From NCBI GenBank assembly GCA_900465665.1, contig UBJO01000017.1, positions 1 to 64,000 of the forward strand: a DNA stretch of 64,000 nucleotides. The letters run 5' to 3'. Numbering within the stretch: the stretch's first letter is position 1; each line of letters begins with the position of its first letter. The stretch is from Hyphomicrobiales bacterium. GTDB lineage: Bacteria; Pseudomonadota; Alphaproteobacteria; Rhizobiales; Rhizobiaceae. This document shows, piece after piece, positions 8,398-16,906 of the stretch. A model generated the notes under the pieces. It was not told the origin of the DNA, did not search any database, and saw nothing but the letters and a program-made list of their open reading frames with translations. The position numbers and the translations under genes are program-made.

Positions 8398-9374
8398 TTT
8401 TTGAACTGAATCTTCTCGTGCTGGTGCTTGCTCTTATGCTCGACAGGATCGTTGGCGATCCGGATGTGCTGTGGGCGCGGCTGCCGCACCCGATCGTGCT
8501 CTTCGGCAAGGCGATCTCGCGGATGGAGACGCTGTTCAACCGCACGGAACTGTCGGGCAAGACCCGGCGGCGCAACGGTATGCTCGTCATCGCGGCCCTG
8601 CTTTTGATCGCGATCGCTGCTGGTGTGGCGCTGCATCTGTTCTTCGCGCTGTTCGGGCTTGCAGGCATCTTGCTCGAGGTTCTCTGCGTCACGGTGTTCC
8701 TGGCGCAGAAGAGCCTTGCCGATCATGTCGAGGCGGTTGCCACCGGTCTTCGGCAGGGTGGCCTCGATGGTGGGCGAAAGGCCGTGTCGATGATTGTCGG
8801 GCGCGATCCGGAGACGCTGGACGAGCCGGCCGTCTGCCGGGCGGCGATCGAGAGCCTTGCCGAGAACTTTTCGGATGGCGTCGTCGCGCCGGCGCTGTGG
8901 TATCTGGTGTTCGGCCTGCCGGGTCTGCTTGCCTACAAGATGCTCAACACGGCGGATTCGATGATCGGCCACAAGTCGGAACGCTATGTCGATTTCGGCT
9001 GGGCGTCGGCGAGGCTCGATGATCTTGCGAACTGGCCGGCGGCGCGGCTGTCGATCGCGCTGATCGCGGCGGGTGCGTGGCTCCGACGCGGCGGCGATGC
9101 TTGCCGCGAGGCGTTCAAGATCGCGATGCGCGACGGGGGCATGCATCGCTCGCCGAACTCGGGACGCCCGGAAGCGGCGATGGCGGGCGCGCTCAACGTG
9201 CAACTCGCGGGGCCGCGCGTCTATTCCGGTGTCGTGGTGATGGAGCCGATGATCAACGGCGGAGGCAGAGAGACCGCCGTCATCGAGGATATCGAGAGCG
9301 CGGTCTCCGTCTTTTATGCCAGCTGTTCGGTTCTCGCCTTTGTCGCGCTGGTGTTCTTCCTGTTTCTTCTGTAG
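8394..9374 (+). CDS. cobD: Adenosylcobinamide-phosphate synthase CobD (CbiB family)
   Basis: A membrane enzyme that condenses adenosylcobyric acid with aminopropanol (phosphate) to form the cobinamide arm. The CbiB signature LDRIVGDPD...HPIVLFGKAI opens the protein. Conserved motifs VGRDPETLDEPAVCRAAIESLAENFSDGVVAP and AYKMLNTADSMIGH follow, with a C-terminal RDGGMHRSPNSGRPEAAMAGAL. Several hydrophobic segments are present. The frame is open to an upstream ATG at 8274 inside cobC. The ATG at 8394 overlaps the cobC stop and gives the family N-terminus MIFELN, so I chose it (326 aa). Confidence 0.95.
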   Translation: MIFELNLLVLVLALMLDRIVGDPDVLWARLPHPIVLFGKAISRMETLFNRTELSGKTRRRNGMLVIAALLLIAIAAGVALHLFFALFGLAGILLEVLCVTVFLAQKSLADHVEAVATGLRQGGLDGGRKAVSMIVGRDPETLDEPAVCRAAIESLAENFSDGVVAPALWYLVFGLPGLLAYKMLNTADSMIGHKSERYVDFGWASARLDDLANWPAARLSIALIAAGAWLRRGGDACREAFKIAMRDGGMHRSPNSGRPEAAMAGALNVQLAGPRVYSGVVVMEPMINGGGRETAVIEDIESAVSVFYASCSVLAFVALVFFLFLL

Positions 9375-9482
9375 ATCAACGCGATACTGTTATCATATTG
9401 ATTACCATGCTCCTTAAGCGGATGTAACGTCTCCCGGCGTAGTCTTGTTCAACTGTATTCATGCAGAATGAACGAGGGGACG

Positions 9483-9911
9483 ATGAGAACTATACTTGCA
9501 GGAGCTGCGGCGATCGTATTGCTGCAGTTATCGGCCGTTGCTGCCGAGGCCTCGACCTTGATCGCGAAGATCAGCATCAGCTCGCAAACCATGACGGTCA
9601 CCGAAAACGGCTTCGTCAAATATCGCTGGAAAGTTTCGACGGCGCGCTCCGGTTATAGGACACCTGTTGGTTCGTGGAGCGCCAAGTGGCTGTCGCGCGA
9701 TCATCGCTCGAAGAAGTATGACGATGCGCCGATGCCATACGCGGTGTTCTTCAATGGTGGCTACGCGGTGCATGCGACCTTCGATCTCAAGCGTCTCGGC
9801 CGCCCGGCATCGCATGGATGCATTCGCCTGCATCCCAATAATGCGGCACAGTTTTTCGACATGACGCGGCAGGCAGGCTTGGCCAATACGCGGGTTGTCG
9901 TGACCAACTGA
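9483..9911 (+). CDS. Small secreted L,D-transpeptidase (YkuD domain)
   Basis: Predicted periplasmic enzyme that cross-links peptidoglycan or attaches proteins to it through L,D bonds. The 142 residues start with a signal peptide (MRTILAGAAAIVLLQLSAVAAEA) and contain one YkuD domain. Its catalytic motif is SHGCIRLHPNN with nucleophile Cys113, preceded by the conserved His of GYAVHATF. There is no extra LysM or binding domain. The ATG at 9483 follows GAGGGG closely. An alternative ATG at 9468 would add five residues. It stands alone between cobD and acpXL on the same strand, probably with its own promoter. Confidence 0.9.
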   Translation: MRTILAGAAAIVLLQLSAVAAEASTLIAKISISSQTMTVTENGFVKYRWKVSTARSGYRTPVGSWSAKWLSRDHRSKKYDDAPMPYAVFFNGGYAVHATFDLKRLGRPASHGCIRLHPNNAAQFFDMTRQAGLANTRVVVTN

Positions 9912-10073
9912 GCGAGGCGAAACGTCGCGGAAACGGTTGCCGGCTGCCTTTCGGTGCATGCTGTTTGAGCAACAGTGCCTGCGCAAATTGCGCCTCGGGC
10001 TGGACGAAAGCATTGGCTTTTGAAATGGATTTGCCTATGAGGGGGAAAACTATCATTTCCAAGAGGTACAGGC

Positions 10074-10352
10074 GTGACCGCTACATTCGATAAAGTTGCC
10101 GACATCATTGCAGAAACCAGCGAGATCGATCGTGATACGATCACGCCGGAAAGCCATACGATCGACGACCTCGGTATCGACAGCCTCGACTTCCTCGATA
10201 TCGTTTTCGCCATCGACAAGGAATTCGGCATCAAGATTCCGCTCGAGAAGTGGACGCAGGAAGTCAACGAGGGCAAGGTTTCCACGTCGGAATACTTCGT
10301 TCTGAAGAACCTCTGCGCCAAGATCGACGAACTGCGCGCCGCCAAGGCCTGA
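10074..10352 (+). CDS. acpXL: Acyl carrier protein AcpXL for very-long-chain lipid A acyl chain
   Basis: Specialised acyl carrier on which the 27-hydroxyoctacosanoate chain of rhizobial lipid A is built before LpxXL transfers it. The 92-residue acidic protein has the phosphopantetheine attachment site [12 protein letters not shown] (Ser near residue 41). It is longer than housekeeping AcpP (about 78 aa) and contains the insert [17 protein letters not shown] typical of AcpXL. Translation starts at GTG behind an AAGAGG ribosome-binding site. It is the first gene of the acpXL-fabZXL-fabF2XL-fabF1XL-fabXL-lpxXL cluster, separated from the next gene by a terminator-like hairpin and repeat DNA. Confidence 0.95.
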   Translation: MTATFDKVADIIAETSEIDRDTITPESHTIDDLGIDSLDFLDIVFAIDKEFGIKIPLEKWTQEVNEGKVSTSEYFVLKNLCAKIDELRAAKA

Positions 10353-10374
10353 TCGATACGCACAATTTTTTTCC

Positions 10375-10416
10375 CCGCCCTGTCGCCATTCACCATGGCG
10401 GCCGGGCGGTTTTGTT
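10375..10416 (+). terminator. Two-stem hairpin with T-run after acpXL (terminator/attenuator)
   Basis: Outer stem CCGCCC (10375-10380) pairs with GGGCGG (10404-10409). Inside it, CGCCAT (10384-10389) pairs with ATGGCG (10395-10400). A TTTTGTT tract follows at once. This looks like a Rho-independent terminator 22 bp after the acpXL stop. Because fabZXL follows on the same strand, partial termination would raise carrier protein level above that of the enzymes. Confidence 0.75.
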
Positions 10417-10440
10417 ACTAAGTAGGCCCACAGGGTCGCG

Positions 10441-10538
10441 CTTTGCGAAATCGGCTCCGATTTTCGCAAGGCTCGGTCCTGTCGATTAGAAAATGATAGA
10501 GCGTCCTTTGTGCGTCCCTTCGGATGCACGGCGCTCTA
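10441..10538. repeat. Rhizobial palindromic intergenic repeat, two adjacent hairpins
   Basis: First palindrome: TTTGCGAAATCGG (10442-10454) pairs with CCGATTTTCGCAAG (10457-10470), with one bulged base. Second: TAGAGCG (10497-10503) pairs with CGCTCTA (10532-10538), enclosing GTGCGTCC-cttc-GGATGCAC (10510-10529). Elements with this GAGCGTCCTTTGTGCG...GCGCTCTA layout are, from memory, dispersed in Rhizobium/Agrobacterium intergenic regions. I see no second copy in this window. Confidence 0.6.
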
Positions 10539-10574
10539 GCCGACGGCATGTTGCCTGTGCGGCCGGAGGATCCG

Positions 10575-11057
10575 ATGCTCCTGGAATATTTCCAGATGAT
10601 CGATCGCGTCGAGGCGGTCGACCTTCAGACTAAGACACTCAAGGCACGCTCCGTCGTGCCGGCCAAGAGCCCGGTGTTCGAAGGTCATTTTCCCGGCATG
10701 CCCCTTGTCCCGGGCGTGCTTCTCATTGAAACCATGGCGCAGGCATCCGGCATGCTGGTGCTGGCGGCGACCGATTTCGCGGCCATGCCGTTCCTGATGT
10801 CGGTCGATGGCGCGAAGATGCGCACCTTCGTCGAGCCGGAGGCAGTCCTCGATATCGAGGCGTTTCTGGAGCACGACGGCTCGGGCTTCGCGGTCACCAA
10901 GGCCAAGATCACAAGCGGCGGCAAGAAGGTTTGCGACGCGCAGCTGAAGCTGCGCACCATGCCGTTCAGCGAAGTACCGCTTGGTGACATCGTCAAGAAA
11001 CGCGCCAGTGAAATCGGCCTGATGGATGCAATCGCTGCGCAGGGAGTGAATGGATGA
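10575..11057 (+). CDS. fabZXL: 3-hydroxyacyl-ACP dehydratase FabZXL
   Basis: Hot-dog-fold dehydratase that removes water from 3-hydroxyacyl-AcpXL during elongation of the very-long-chain fatty acid. The FabZ active-site motif is FEGHFPGMPLVPGVLLIETMAQ (catalytic His within GHFPG, acidic residue in LIETMAQ). The start at 10575 (MLLEYFQMIDRVE) has a strong GGAGG 8 nt upstream. The longer open frame from 10524 lacks one and runs through repeat DNA. The 160 residues match the family. It overlaps fabF2XL by 4 bp. Confidence 0.92.
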   Translation: MLLEYFQMIDRVEAVDLQTKTLKARSVVPAKSPVFEGHFPGMPLVPGVLLIETMAQASGMLVLAATDFAAMPFLMSVDGAKMRTFVEPEAVLDIEAFLEHDGSGFAVTKAKITSGGKKVCDAQLKLRTMPFSEVPLGDIVKKRASEIGLMDAIAAQGVNG

Positions 11058-12250
11058 GCAAGGCTCAGAATGATGTCGTCATCACGGGCGTCGGTATCGT
11101 AACCTGTCAGGGCGTCGGCAAGGAGCCGCATATAGCGCTGCTCAACGCCGCCGACGCGCCGAAGACTGTTGTCGAGACCGAGAAGTTCAAGCCCTATCCG
11201 ATCCATCCGCTGCCCGAGGTGGACTGGTCTTTGCAGATCGCCAAGCGCGGCGATCAGCGGCAGATGGAAAACTGGCAGCGCATCGGCGTGTTCGCGGCGG
11301 GTCTTGCTCTCGACGACGCCGGTCTCAAGGACAATGTCGAAGCCTGCGGCACGATGGACATGATCGTGGCGGCCGGCGGCGGCGAGCGCGACATCAATGT
11401 CGACACGCTGATCGTCGACGAAGGCCTGAAGCGCAATGACCGCGAAGTGCTCTTGAACGAGAAGCTGACGACCGAGCTTCGTCCGACGCTCTTCCTGGCG
11501 CAACTCTCCAACCTGCTCGCCGGCAATATCTCGATCGTCCACAAGGTCACTGGCTCCTCGCGCACCTTCATGGGCGAGGAATCGGCCGGCATTTCCGCCG
11601 TCGAGACCGCGTTCTACCGCATCAAGTCGGGCGAATCCTCGCATGCGCTGGTTGGCGGCGCGTTTTCTGCCGAGCGTCTCGACATGGTTCTGCTGTTCGA
11701 GGCGATCGGCTCGCATTCGCGCGGCGAATGGCAGCCCTTGTGGTCGCGCAACGATGGCGGCATCACCAGCGGTTCGCTCGGCGCGTTCCTGGTACTCGAA
11801 TCGCGGGCGCATGCCGAAGAGCGCGGCGCCCATATCTATTCGACGATCTCGTCCATCGAGGGCGATCGCGGCAATCGCGGCGCCGGCAATCTCGAAAAGC
11901 GCCTTGAGCGGCTGCTCGAGCCGGCAAAGGGCCTGCCGGCTGAAAGCACGGCGATCTTCTCCGGTTCCTCCGGCATGCCCGAGCTCGCATCGCGTGAGAA
12001 GGCGGTTCTGGAGCATCAGCTGCCGGGCGCTGCCATCCGTGGTTTCGGCGGCGTGACCGGCCATGGGCTGGAGGCGCATTTCACCCTCGGGCTGGCGCTG
12101 GCCGCCCTTGCCATCGACGGCGAGGCCAAGGTGCCGGCATTCGACGGCGCCCATGAAAAATCCATGAGTTCAGGCACGAAGGCCGCTGTCGTCACGACGG
12201 TCGGGCATCAGCGTGGCGAAGGCGTCGCCGTTCTGTCGGCGGACGCGTGA
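11054..12250 (+). CDS. fabF2XL: FabF2XL, beta-ketoacyl-ACP synthase-like protein lacking the catalytic residues
   Basis: A thiolase-fold KAS II homologue of 398 residues in the very-long-chain lipid A cluster. The fold signatures are present: the N-terminal VVITGVGIVTCQGVG, ALVGGAFSAERLDM and the late FGGVTGHGLEAH. Aligning by eye with the neighbouring FabF1XL, the active-site Cys position is Glu176 (FMGEES versus TACASG). The NAHGTST histidine region reads FSGSSGMP, and the KSMIGH lysine is lost (GGVTGH), with only the last His kept. It is therefore probably not a condensing enzyme by itself. It resembles the chain-length-factor (KS-beta) partner of type II polyketide synthases and may form a heterodimer with FabF1XL. 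That partnership is inference. Confidence 0.88.
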   Translation: MSKAQNDVVITGVGIVTCQGVGKEPHIALLNAADAPKTVVETEKFKPYPIHPLPEVDWSLQIAKRGDQRQMENWQRIGVFAAGLALDDAGLKDNVEACGTMDMIVAAGGGERDINVDTLIVDEGLKRNDREVLLNEKLTTELRPTLFLAQLSNLLAGNISIVHKVTGSSRTFMGEESAGISAVETAFYRIKSGESSHALVGGAFSAERLDMVLLFEAIGSHSRGEWQPLWSRNDGGITSGSLGAFLVLESRAHAEERGAHIYSTISSIEGDRGNRGAGNLEKRLERLLEPAKGLPAESTAIFSGSSGMPELASREKAVLEHQLPGAAIRGFGGVTGHGLEAHFTLGLALAALAIDGEAKVPAFDGAHEKSMSSGTKAAVVTTVGHQRGEGVAVLSADA

Positions 12251-12261
12251 GGAGCAGGCAC

Positions 12262-13548
12262 ATGACGGATCAAGCTTACAAGGATCATCTCGGCCGCCCG
12301 ATAGTGGCTGTTACCGGCGTCGGCATCATGACCTCGCTGGGGCAGGGCCTCAAGGACAACTGGTCGGCGCTGATATCGGGCAAATCCGGTATCCACGACA
12401 TCAACCGCTTTCCGACGGACGGTCTTTCGACGCGGATCGCCGGCACTGTCGATTTCATCGACGTTCCGGCGCCGAACGCTGTCGAGCGTTCCTACGCCTT
12501 CGCGCGCGAGACGACGATCGAGGCACTGGCTGACGCCGATATATCAGGCGATTTCAACGGCCCGCTGTTTCTCGCGGCACCGCCGATCGAGCCGGAATGG
12601 ATTGCCCGCTTCGAACTCGGCGATCGTTCGCCGCCGCCCTCGCAGCCGGGCGATGCCTACGACCGCTTCCTGACCGCGATGCGTCAGCGTCCGGATCCGG
12701 CATTCCACGAGGCGGCGCTGTTCGGCGCCATCTCGGAGCGTCTTGCCGATCGTTTCGGCACGCGCGGTCTTCCGGTGACGCTGTCGACGGCCTGTGCTTC
12801 GGGCGCGACCGCGATCCAGCTTGGCATTGAGGCGATCCGCCAGGGCCGCACGAACCGCGCGCTTGCCGTGGCGACCGATGGCTCGGTGAGTGCCGAAGCG
12901 CTGATCCGTTTCTCGTTGCTCTCGGCCCTGTCGACGCAGAACGACAACCCGACCAAGGCTTCCAAGCCGTTCAGCAAGGATCGCGACGGCTTCGTCATCG
13001 CAGAAGGTGCGGCGACGCTGGTGCTGGAGTCGCTGGAATCGGCGATCGCGCGCGGCGCGAAGGTACTGGGTATCATGAAGGGCGCCGGCGAGAAGGCCGA
13101 CAGCTTTCACCGCACCCGATCCTCGCCGGATGGCGGCCCGGCGATCGCGACGATCCGCGCGGCTCTTGCCGATGCCGGTATGGATGAAGGCGATATCGGC
13201 TACATCAACGCGCACGGCACCTCGACGCCTGAGAACGACAAGATGGAATATGGATCGATGCTCGCTGTCTTCGGCGACCGCATGGCGTCCATTCCGCTGT
13301 CGTCGAACAAGTCGATGATCGGCCATACGCTGACGGCGGCTGGCGCCGTGGAAGCCGTGTTCTCGCTGCAGACGATGCGCACCGGCACGCTGCCGCCGAC
13401 CATCAACTACACCAACCCGGATCCGGCGATCGTTCTCGACGTGGTGCCGAATGTGAAGCGGGACGCGCAGGTCAACGCCGTGCTTTCCAACTCCTTCGGC
13501 TTCGGCGGCCAGAACGCCAGCCTTGTCATGGCGCTGGAACCGGCTTAA
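12262..13548 (+). CDS. fabF1XL: Beta-ketoacyl-ACP synthase FabF1XL (catalytically intact)
   Basis: KAS II-type condensing enzyme that extends the acyl chain on AcpXL with malonyl units. The full catalytic set is visible: nucleophile Cys178 in STACASGATA, His in YINAHGTSTPENDKME, and Lys/His in NKSMIGHTLTAAGAVE. The glycine-rich end SNSFGFGGQNASLVM is also present. The frame opens at a GTG at 12247, but the GAGGAG ribosome-binding site is 7 nt before the ATG at 12262, giving 428 residues. It follows the catalytically degenerate fabF2XL by 11 bp, which places the two in one translation unit. Confidence 0.93.
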   Translation: MTDQAYKDHLGRPIVAVTGVGIMTSLGQGLKDNWSALISGKSGIHDINRFPTDGLSTRIAGTVDFIDVPAPNAVERSYAFARETTIEALADADISGDFNGPLFLAAPPIEPEWIARFELGDRSPPPSQPGDAYDRFLTAMRQRPDPAFHEAALFGAISERLADRFGTRGLPVTLSTACASGATAIQLGIEAIRQGRTNRALAVATDGSVSAEALIRFSLLSALSTQNDNPTKASKPFSKDRDGFVIAEGAATLVLESLESAIARGAKVLGIMKGAGEKADSFHRTRSSPDGGPAIATIRAALADAGMDEGDIGYINAHGTSTPENDKMEYGSMLAVFGDRMASIPLSSNKSMIGHTLTAAGAVEAVFSLQTMRTGTLPPTINYTNPDPAIVLDVVPNVKRDAQVNAVLSNSFGFGGQNASLVMALEPA

Positions 13549-13668
13549 GCGGTTTGCGACCATAAATTCCATTGTTGCGGCCGCGCCTAGCAACGGCCTG
13601 CGGGACGCAACAGCAAACATAAACCGCGCATCGGCCGTCCGGCTGGTGCGATCGTGAAGGATTTTGCC

Positions 13669-14697
13669 ATGCGCGCTCTGCAACTGATCGACGACCGCAA
13701 GCTTGAGATCACCGATCTGCCCGAACCCGATGCGCCGGGCGCCGGCGAAGTGACGCTGCGCGTCAAGGCGGTCGCGCTCAACCATATCGACGTCTGGGGC
13801 TGGCGCGGCATGGCCTTCGCCAAGCGCAAGATGCCGCTCGTCATCGGTGCCGAGGCGTCGGGTGTCGTCGAGGCGATCGGTCCCGGCGTGTCAAACGTGC
13901 TTCCGGGCCAGCTGGTCGCGGTCTATGGCGCGCGCACCTGCGGCCTCTGCCGTCCGTGCCGTGAAGGTCGCGACAATCTTTGCGAACACGTCTCGGGCGT
14001 TCACGGCTTCCACCTCGACGGTTTCGCGCAGGAGAAGGTCAACCTTCCGGCACGCTTGCTCGTGCCTGCACCTCCCGGCGTGGATGCCGTAGGTGCTGCC
14101 GTCGCACCGGTTACCTTCGGTACCGTCGAGCACATGCTGTTCGACAACGCCAAGCTGGAGCCGGGCGAAACGATCCTCGTGCATGCCGGCGGTTCCGGCA
14201 TCGGCACGGCGGCGATCCAGCTTGCGAAGAAGATCGGCTGCACCGTCATCACCACCGTTGGCTCCGACGACAAGATCGAGAAGGCCAAGGCGCTCGGCGC
14301 CGACCACGTCATCAACTACCGCACGGATCGCTTTGAGGGCGTTGTGCGCAAGCTCACCAAGAAGAAGGGCGTCGACGTCGTCTTCGAACATGTGGGCAAG
14401 GATACCTGGGCTGGCTCGATGCTCTGCCTGAAGCGCGGTGGGCGTCTCGTGACCTGCGGCTCGACATCGGGCGTCTCCACCGACATGAACCTGATGATGC
14501 TGTTCCAGCAGCAGCTGAAGCTGCTCGGCTCGTTTGGCTGCCGCATGGAAAACATGGCCGACGCCATGCAGAAGATGGGCCGCGGCCTCGTGCATCCCGT
14601 CATCGACACTGAAGTCAGCTTCGACGATATCGACCGGGCGCTGGAGCGCATGGAATCGCGCCAGATCTTCGGCAAGATCATCCTGAAGATGGATTGA
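13669..14697 (+). CDS. fabXL: Medium-chain zinc-type alcohol dehydrogenase/enoyl reductase FabXL
   Basis: MDR-superfamily oxidoreductase in the lipid A very-long-chain cluster, thought to perform a reduction during chain elongation. It has the N-terminal GroES-like domain with the structural-zinc cysteines in CGLCRPCREGRDNLCEH, then the Rossmann domain with VHAGGSGIGTAAIQLAKKIG. The catalytic-zinc Cys expected in true alcohol dehydrogenases near residue 38 is replaced (DVWGWRG), as in quinone-oxidoreductase-like members. Start ATG at 13669 is preceded by AAGGA at 7 nt; the GTG at 13654 is less likely. About 120 bp separate it from fabF1XL, and 4 bp from lpxXL. Confidence 0.9.
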   Translation: MRALQLIDDRKLEITDLPEPDAPGAGEVTLRVKAVALNHIDVWGWRGMAFAKRKMPLVIGAEASGVVEAIGPGVSNVLPGQLVAVYGARTCGLCRPCREGRDNLCEHVSGVHGFHLDGFAQEKVNLPARLLVPAPPGVDAVGAAVAPVTFGTVEHMLFDNAKLEPGETILVHAGGSGIGTAAIQLAKKIGCTVITTVGSDDKIEKAKALGADHVINYRTDRFEGVVRKLTKKKGVDVVFEHVGKDTWAGSMLCLKRGGRLVTCGSTSGVSTDMNLMMLFQQQLKLLGSFGCRMENMADAMQKMGRGLVHPVIDTEVSFDDIDRALERMESRQIFGKIILKMD

Positions 14698-14701
14698 TCC
14701 G

Positions 14702-15634
14702 TTGGAGCTCTTCATCACGCGTATCGTCCTGAAACTGGACCATTTTCGCCAGTGGCTGATCGCGCAGCTGATGTTCGGCTTCCTGAACTTCCTGAAGATC
14801 TTTCCGGCTGACGGGGCGATCAACTTCATCGACTGGCTGATGCGCAAGATCGGCCCGAAGATGAAGCGCCACAAGCTGATGCTCGCCAATCTCCGCAACG
14901 CGTTTCCCGAAAAGAGCGATGCGGAGATCGAGCAGATCGCGCTGGGCAGCTGGGCGAATATGGGCCGGCTGGCGGCGGAATACGTGTTTCTCGACCGGCT
15001 GTTCGACTTCGATCCCGAAAAGAGCGAGCCGGGCAGGGTGGAGGTATCGGGTATTCCGATCTTCCTCGACCTGCTTGAGAACAAGCGGCCGTTCATCGTG
15101 TTTACCGGGCATACCGGCAATTTCGAACTGCTGCCCGTCGCCGGTGCCGCATTCGGCCTCTATGTCAGTGTCCTCTTCCGTCCGCCGAACAATCCCTACG
15201 TGGCGCAGAAGGTGTTCGACTTCCGCAGCGCGCGCATGGGCAAGCTGGTGCCGTCGCATGCCGGATCGTCTTTCGCGCTCGCCCGCCAGCTGGAAGCGGA
15301 GCAGGGGGTCGGCGTGCTCGTCGACCAGAAGTTCGGCCGCGGCCTGAAGACCGAGTTCTTCGGCCTGCCGGTGAAGACCAATCCATTGCTCGGAAAGCTC
15401 GTGCGCCAGTTCAACTGCGAGGTCTATCCGGCTCGCTGTATCCGTCTTCCCGGCAATCGCTACCGGCTGGAAATCGAGCCGAAGGTCGAGCTGCCGCGCG
15501 ATGCGAACGGCAACCTTGATATGACCGGCACCGCGCAGCTTTTGAACGATAAGGTCGAAAGCTGGGTACGGGAATACCCGGAGCAGTGGCTCTGGTATCA
15601 CGATCGGTGGGAAATCAAGCGCCAAGTTATGTAG
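14702..15634 (+). CDS. lpxXL: Lipid A very-long-chain acyltransferase LpxXL (LpxL/HtrB family)
   Basis: Inner-membrane acyltransferase that moves the long-chain hydroxyacyl group from AcpXL to lipid A as an acyloxyacyl substituent. The 310-residue protein begins with a hydrophobic/amphipathic N-terminus. It has the acyltransferase HxxxxD/E motif VFTGHTGNFELLP near residue 140 and QGVGVLVDQKFGRG further on. The start codon is TTG, 4 bp after fabXL, so translation is probably coupled. It ends the cluster; no clear terminator follows in the 159-bp gap, which otherwise shows nothing recognisable. Confidence 0.93.
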   Translation: MELFITRIVLKLDHFRQWLIAQLMFGFLNFLKIFPADGAINFIDWLMRKIGPKMKRHKLMLANLRNAFPEKSDAEIEQIALGSWANMGRLAAEYVFLDRLFDFDPEKSEPGRVEVSGIPIFLDLLENKRPFIVFTGHTGNFELLPVAGAAFGLYVSVLFRPPNNPYVAQKVFDFRSARMGKLVPSHAGSSFALARQLEAEQGVGVLVDQKFGRGLKTEFFGLPVKTNPLLGKLVRQFNCEVYPARCIRLPGNRYRLEIEPKVELPRDANGNLDMTGTAQLLNDKVESWVREYPEQWLWYHDRWEIKRQVM

Positions 15635-15793
15635 TAGGGGTGCTCCCTCACATCTTGCCATTGAAAAACAAGACCTCTTCGTCATTGAACATGAAACCGC
15701 GTCATGTTACCGATTTCTGACAGTGGGGATTATGAACGGTAAAGACGCCGTCATGATCTTTTACATCGAAGCAATTCCCTCACGGAAATCGGC

Positions 15794-16543
15794 ATGGGAG
15801 GTGTCGTGCTCGGGCTTTTTCAGGCGTTTTCTTTGCGGTGTTCGCAGATCGACGAGGCCATAAGGCTTGGTGACGATGCGCGGGTTAGCAGCCTAGACGG
15901 CTCGATCGATGCGCTTATCGACACGATCCTCGGCTATCGCGCCACCAATCTATTCTACGCGCACATGCAGATGCAGTTTGTCGGTTGTCTGATAGATCAG
16001 TATGCCGAAGACAGCGAATCCGTGCGCGAGCACGTGAAGTTGCTTTCTTACATGATGGAACAATATCTCGGTTCGACCGTTCCGCGCTGGCAGATGCCAC
16101 CACTGGAGCGCATCGACCGAGAGCGGGTTTCGGCTCCTGCAGCTTATGTGCCCAATACCGACAACGGCAATTTCCTGAATTCTGCCATCCTCGAATCTTT
16201 GCCGGATCGCGTCGCGGTCCTGACCAAGGACTATCGCTACCTTTACGCCAACGCGGCGAGCTCCGCTTACGCCAAGCGCAAGCCCTTCGAGATGGTCGGG
16301 CGGCATGTGAAGGATGTTCTCGGGGAAACTCGGTTCGTGGATTGCGTCAAGGGAATGCTCGACGCTTGTTTCGCGGGGGAAACATGTGATCACACCTATG
16401 AACGACGTGAGGAAAACGTCGTTCAGCGCACGCGGTATCGCATGTCGCCATTGCGCGATTCGTCCGGCTATATCATCGGCGCGCTTGTCGTCTCGCAAGA
16501 TGCCGGATCATCGTCGTCATCGGCGGCAAATCTGGCCGCCTGA
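15794..16543 (+). CDS. PAS-domain protein without recognisable output domain
   Basis: A 249-residue cytoplasmic protein. The first 110 residues look alpha-helical. A PAS fold then runs from about residue 135 to 240 (SILESLPDRVAVLTKDYRYLYAN ... MVGRHVKDVLGE ... YRMSPLRDSSGYIIGALVVSQD). No histidine kinase, GGDEF, EAL or HTH domain follows; the end is a serine/alanine-rich tail. It may sense a ligand and act on a partner protein, but no partner is evident from neighbours. It is convergent with the VOC gene, with adjacent stop codons. Confidence 0.75.
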   Translation: MGGVVLGLFQAFSLRCSQIDEAIRLGDDARVSSLDGSIDALIDTILGYRATNLFYAHMQMQFVGCLIDQYAEDSESVREHVKLLSYMMEQYLGSTVPRWQMPPLERIDRERVSAPAAYVPNTDNGNFLNSAILESLPDRVAVLTKDYRYLYANAASSAYAKRKPFEMVGRHVKDVLGETRFVDCVKGMLDACFAGETCDHTYERREENVVQRTRYRMSPLRDSSGYIIGALVVSQDAGSSSSSAANLAA

Positions 16544-16897
16544 TCAAGCCTTCGTCCACACCGCCAGTTCGTATCCATCGGGATCGGCGAAGTGAAAGCG
16601 GCTGCCGCCCGGGAAGCCGAAGATCGGGCGAACGATCTTGCCACCCGCGTCTTCGACCGCTTGTAGCGCCGCCTCAAGGTCATCGGCGTAAAGAATGACG
16701 AGCGGGCCGCCGGGGCGGGGTACCTCAAGATTGGTGAAGCCGCCCTTCAGCCGCCCATCGTCGAACTCGCAGTAGTTGGGGCCGTAATCGGTGAAGCGCC
16801 AGCCGAACGCCTTGCCATAGAAGGCCTTGGAGCGCTCGATATCGGCGACGTTGAACTCGACATAGTCGATGCGAAGCTCGGTTTTCGTAGATGTCAT
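16544..16897 (-). CDS. VOC-superfamily (glyoxalase/bleomycin resistance-like) protein
   Basis: A single-domain 117-residue vicinal-oxygen-chelate protein with YVEFNVADIERSKAFYGKAFGW at the start and FPGGSRFHFADPDGYELAVW at the end, the usual paired motifs. Members include glyoxalases, dioxygenases and antibiotic-binding proteins, and the substrate cannot be told here. An AGGAAG ribosome-binding site precedes the ATG at 16897. It lies 9 bp downstream of the SRPBCC gene on the minus strand, so the two form a small operon. Confidence 0.85.
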   Translation of the reverse strand: MTSTKTELRIDYVEFNVADIERSKAFYGKAFGWRFTDYGPNYCEFDDGRLKGGFTNLEVPRPGGPLVILYADDLEAALQAVEDAGGKIVRPIFGFPGGSRFHFADPDGYELAVWTKA

Positions 16898-16906
16898 CGG
16901 TGCTTC

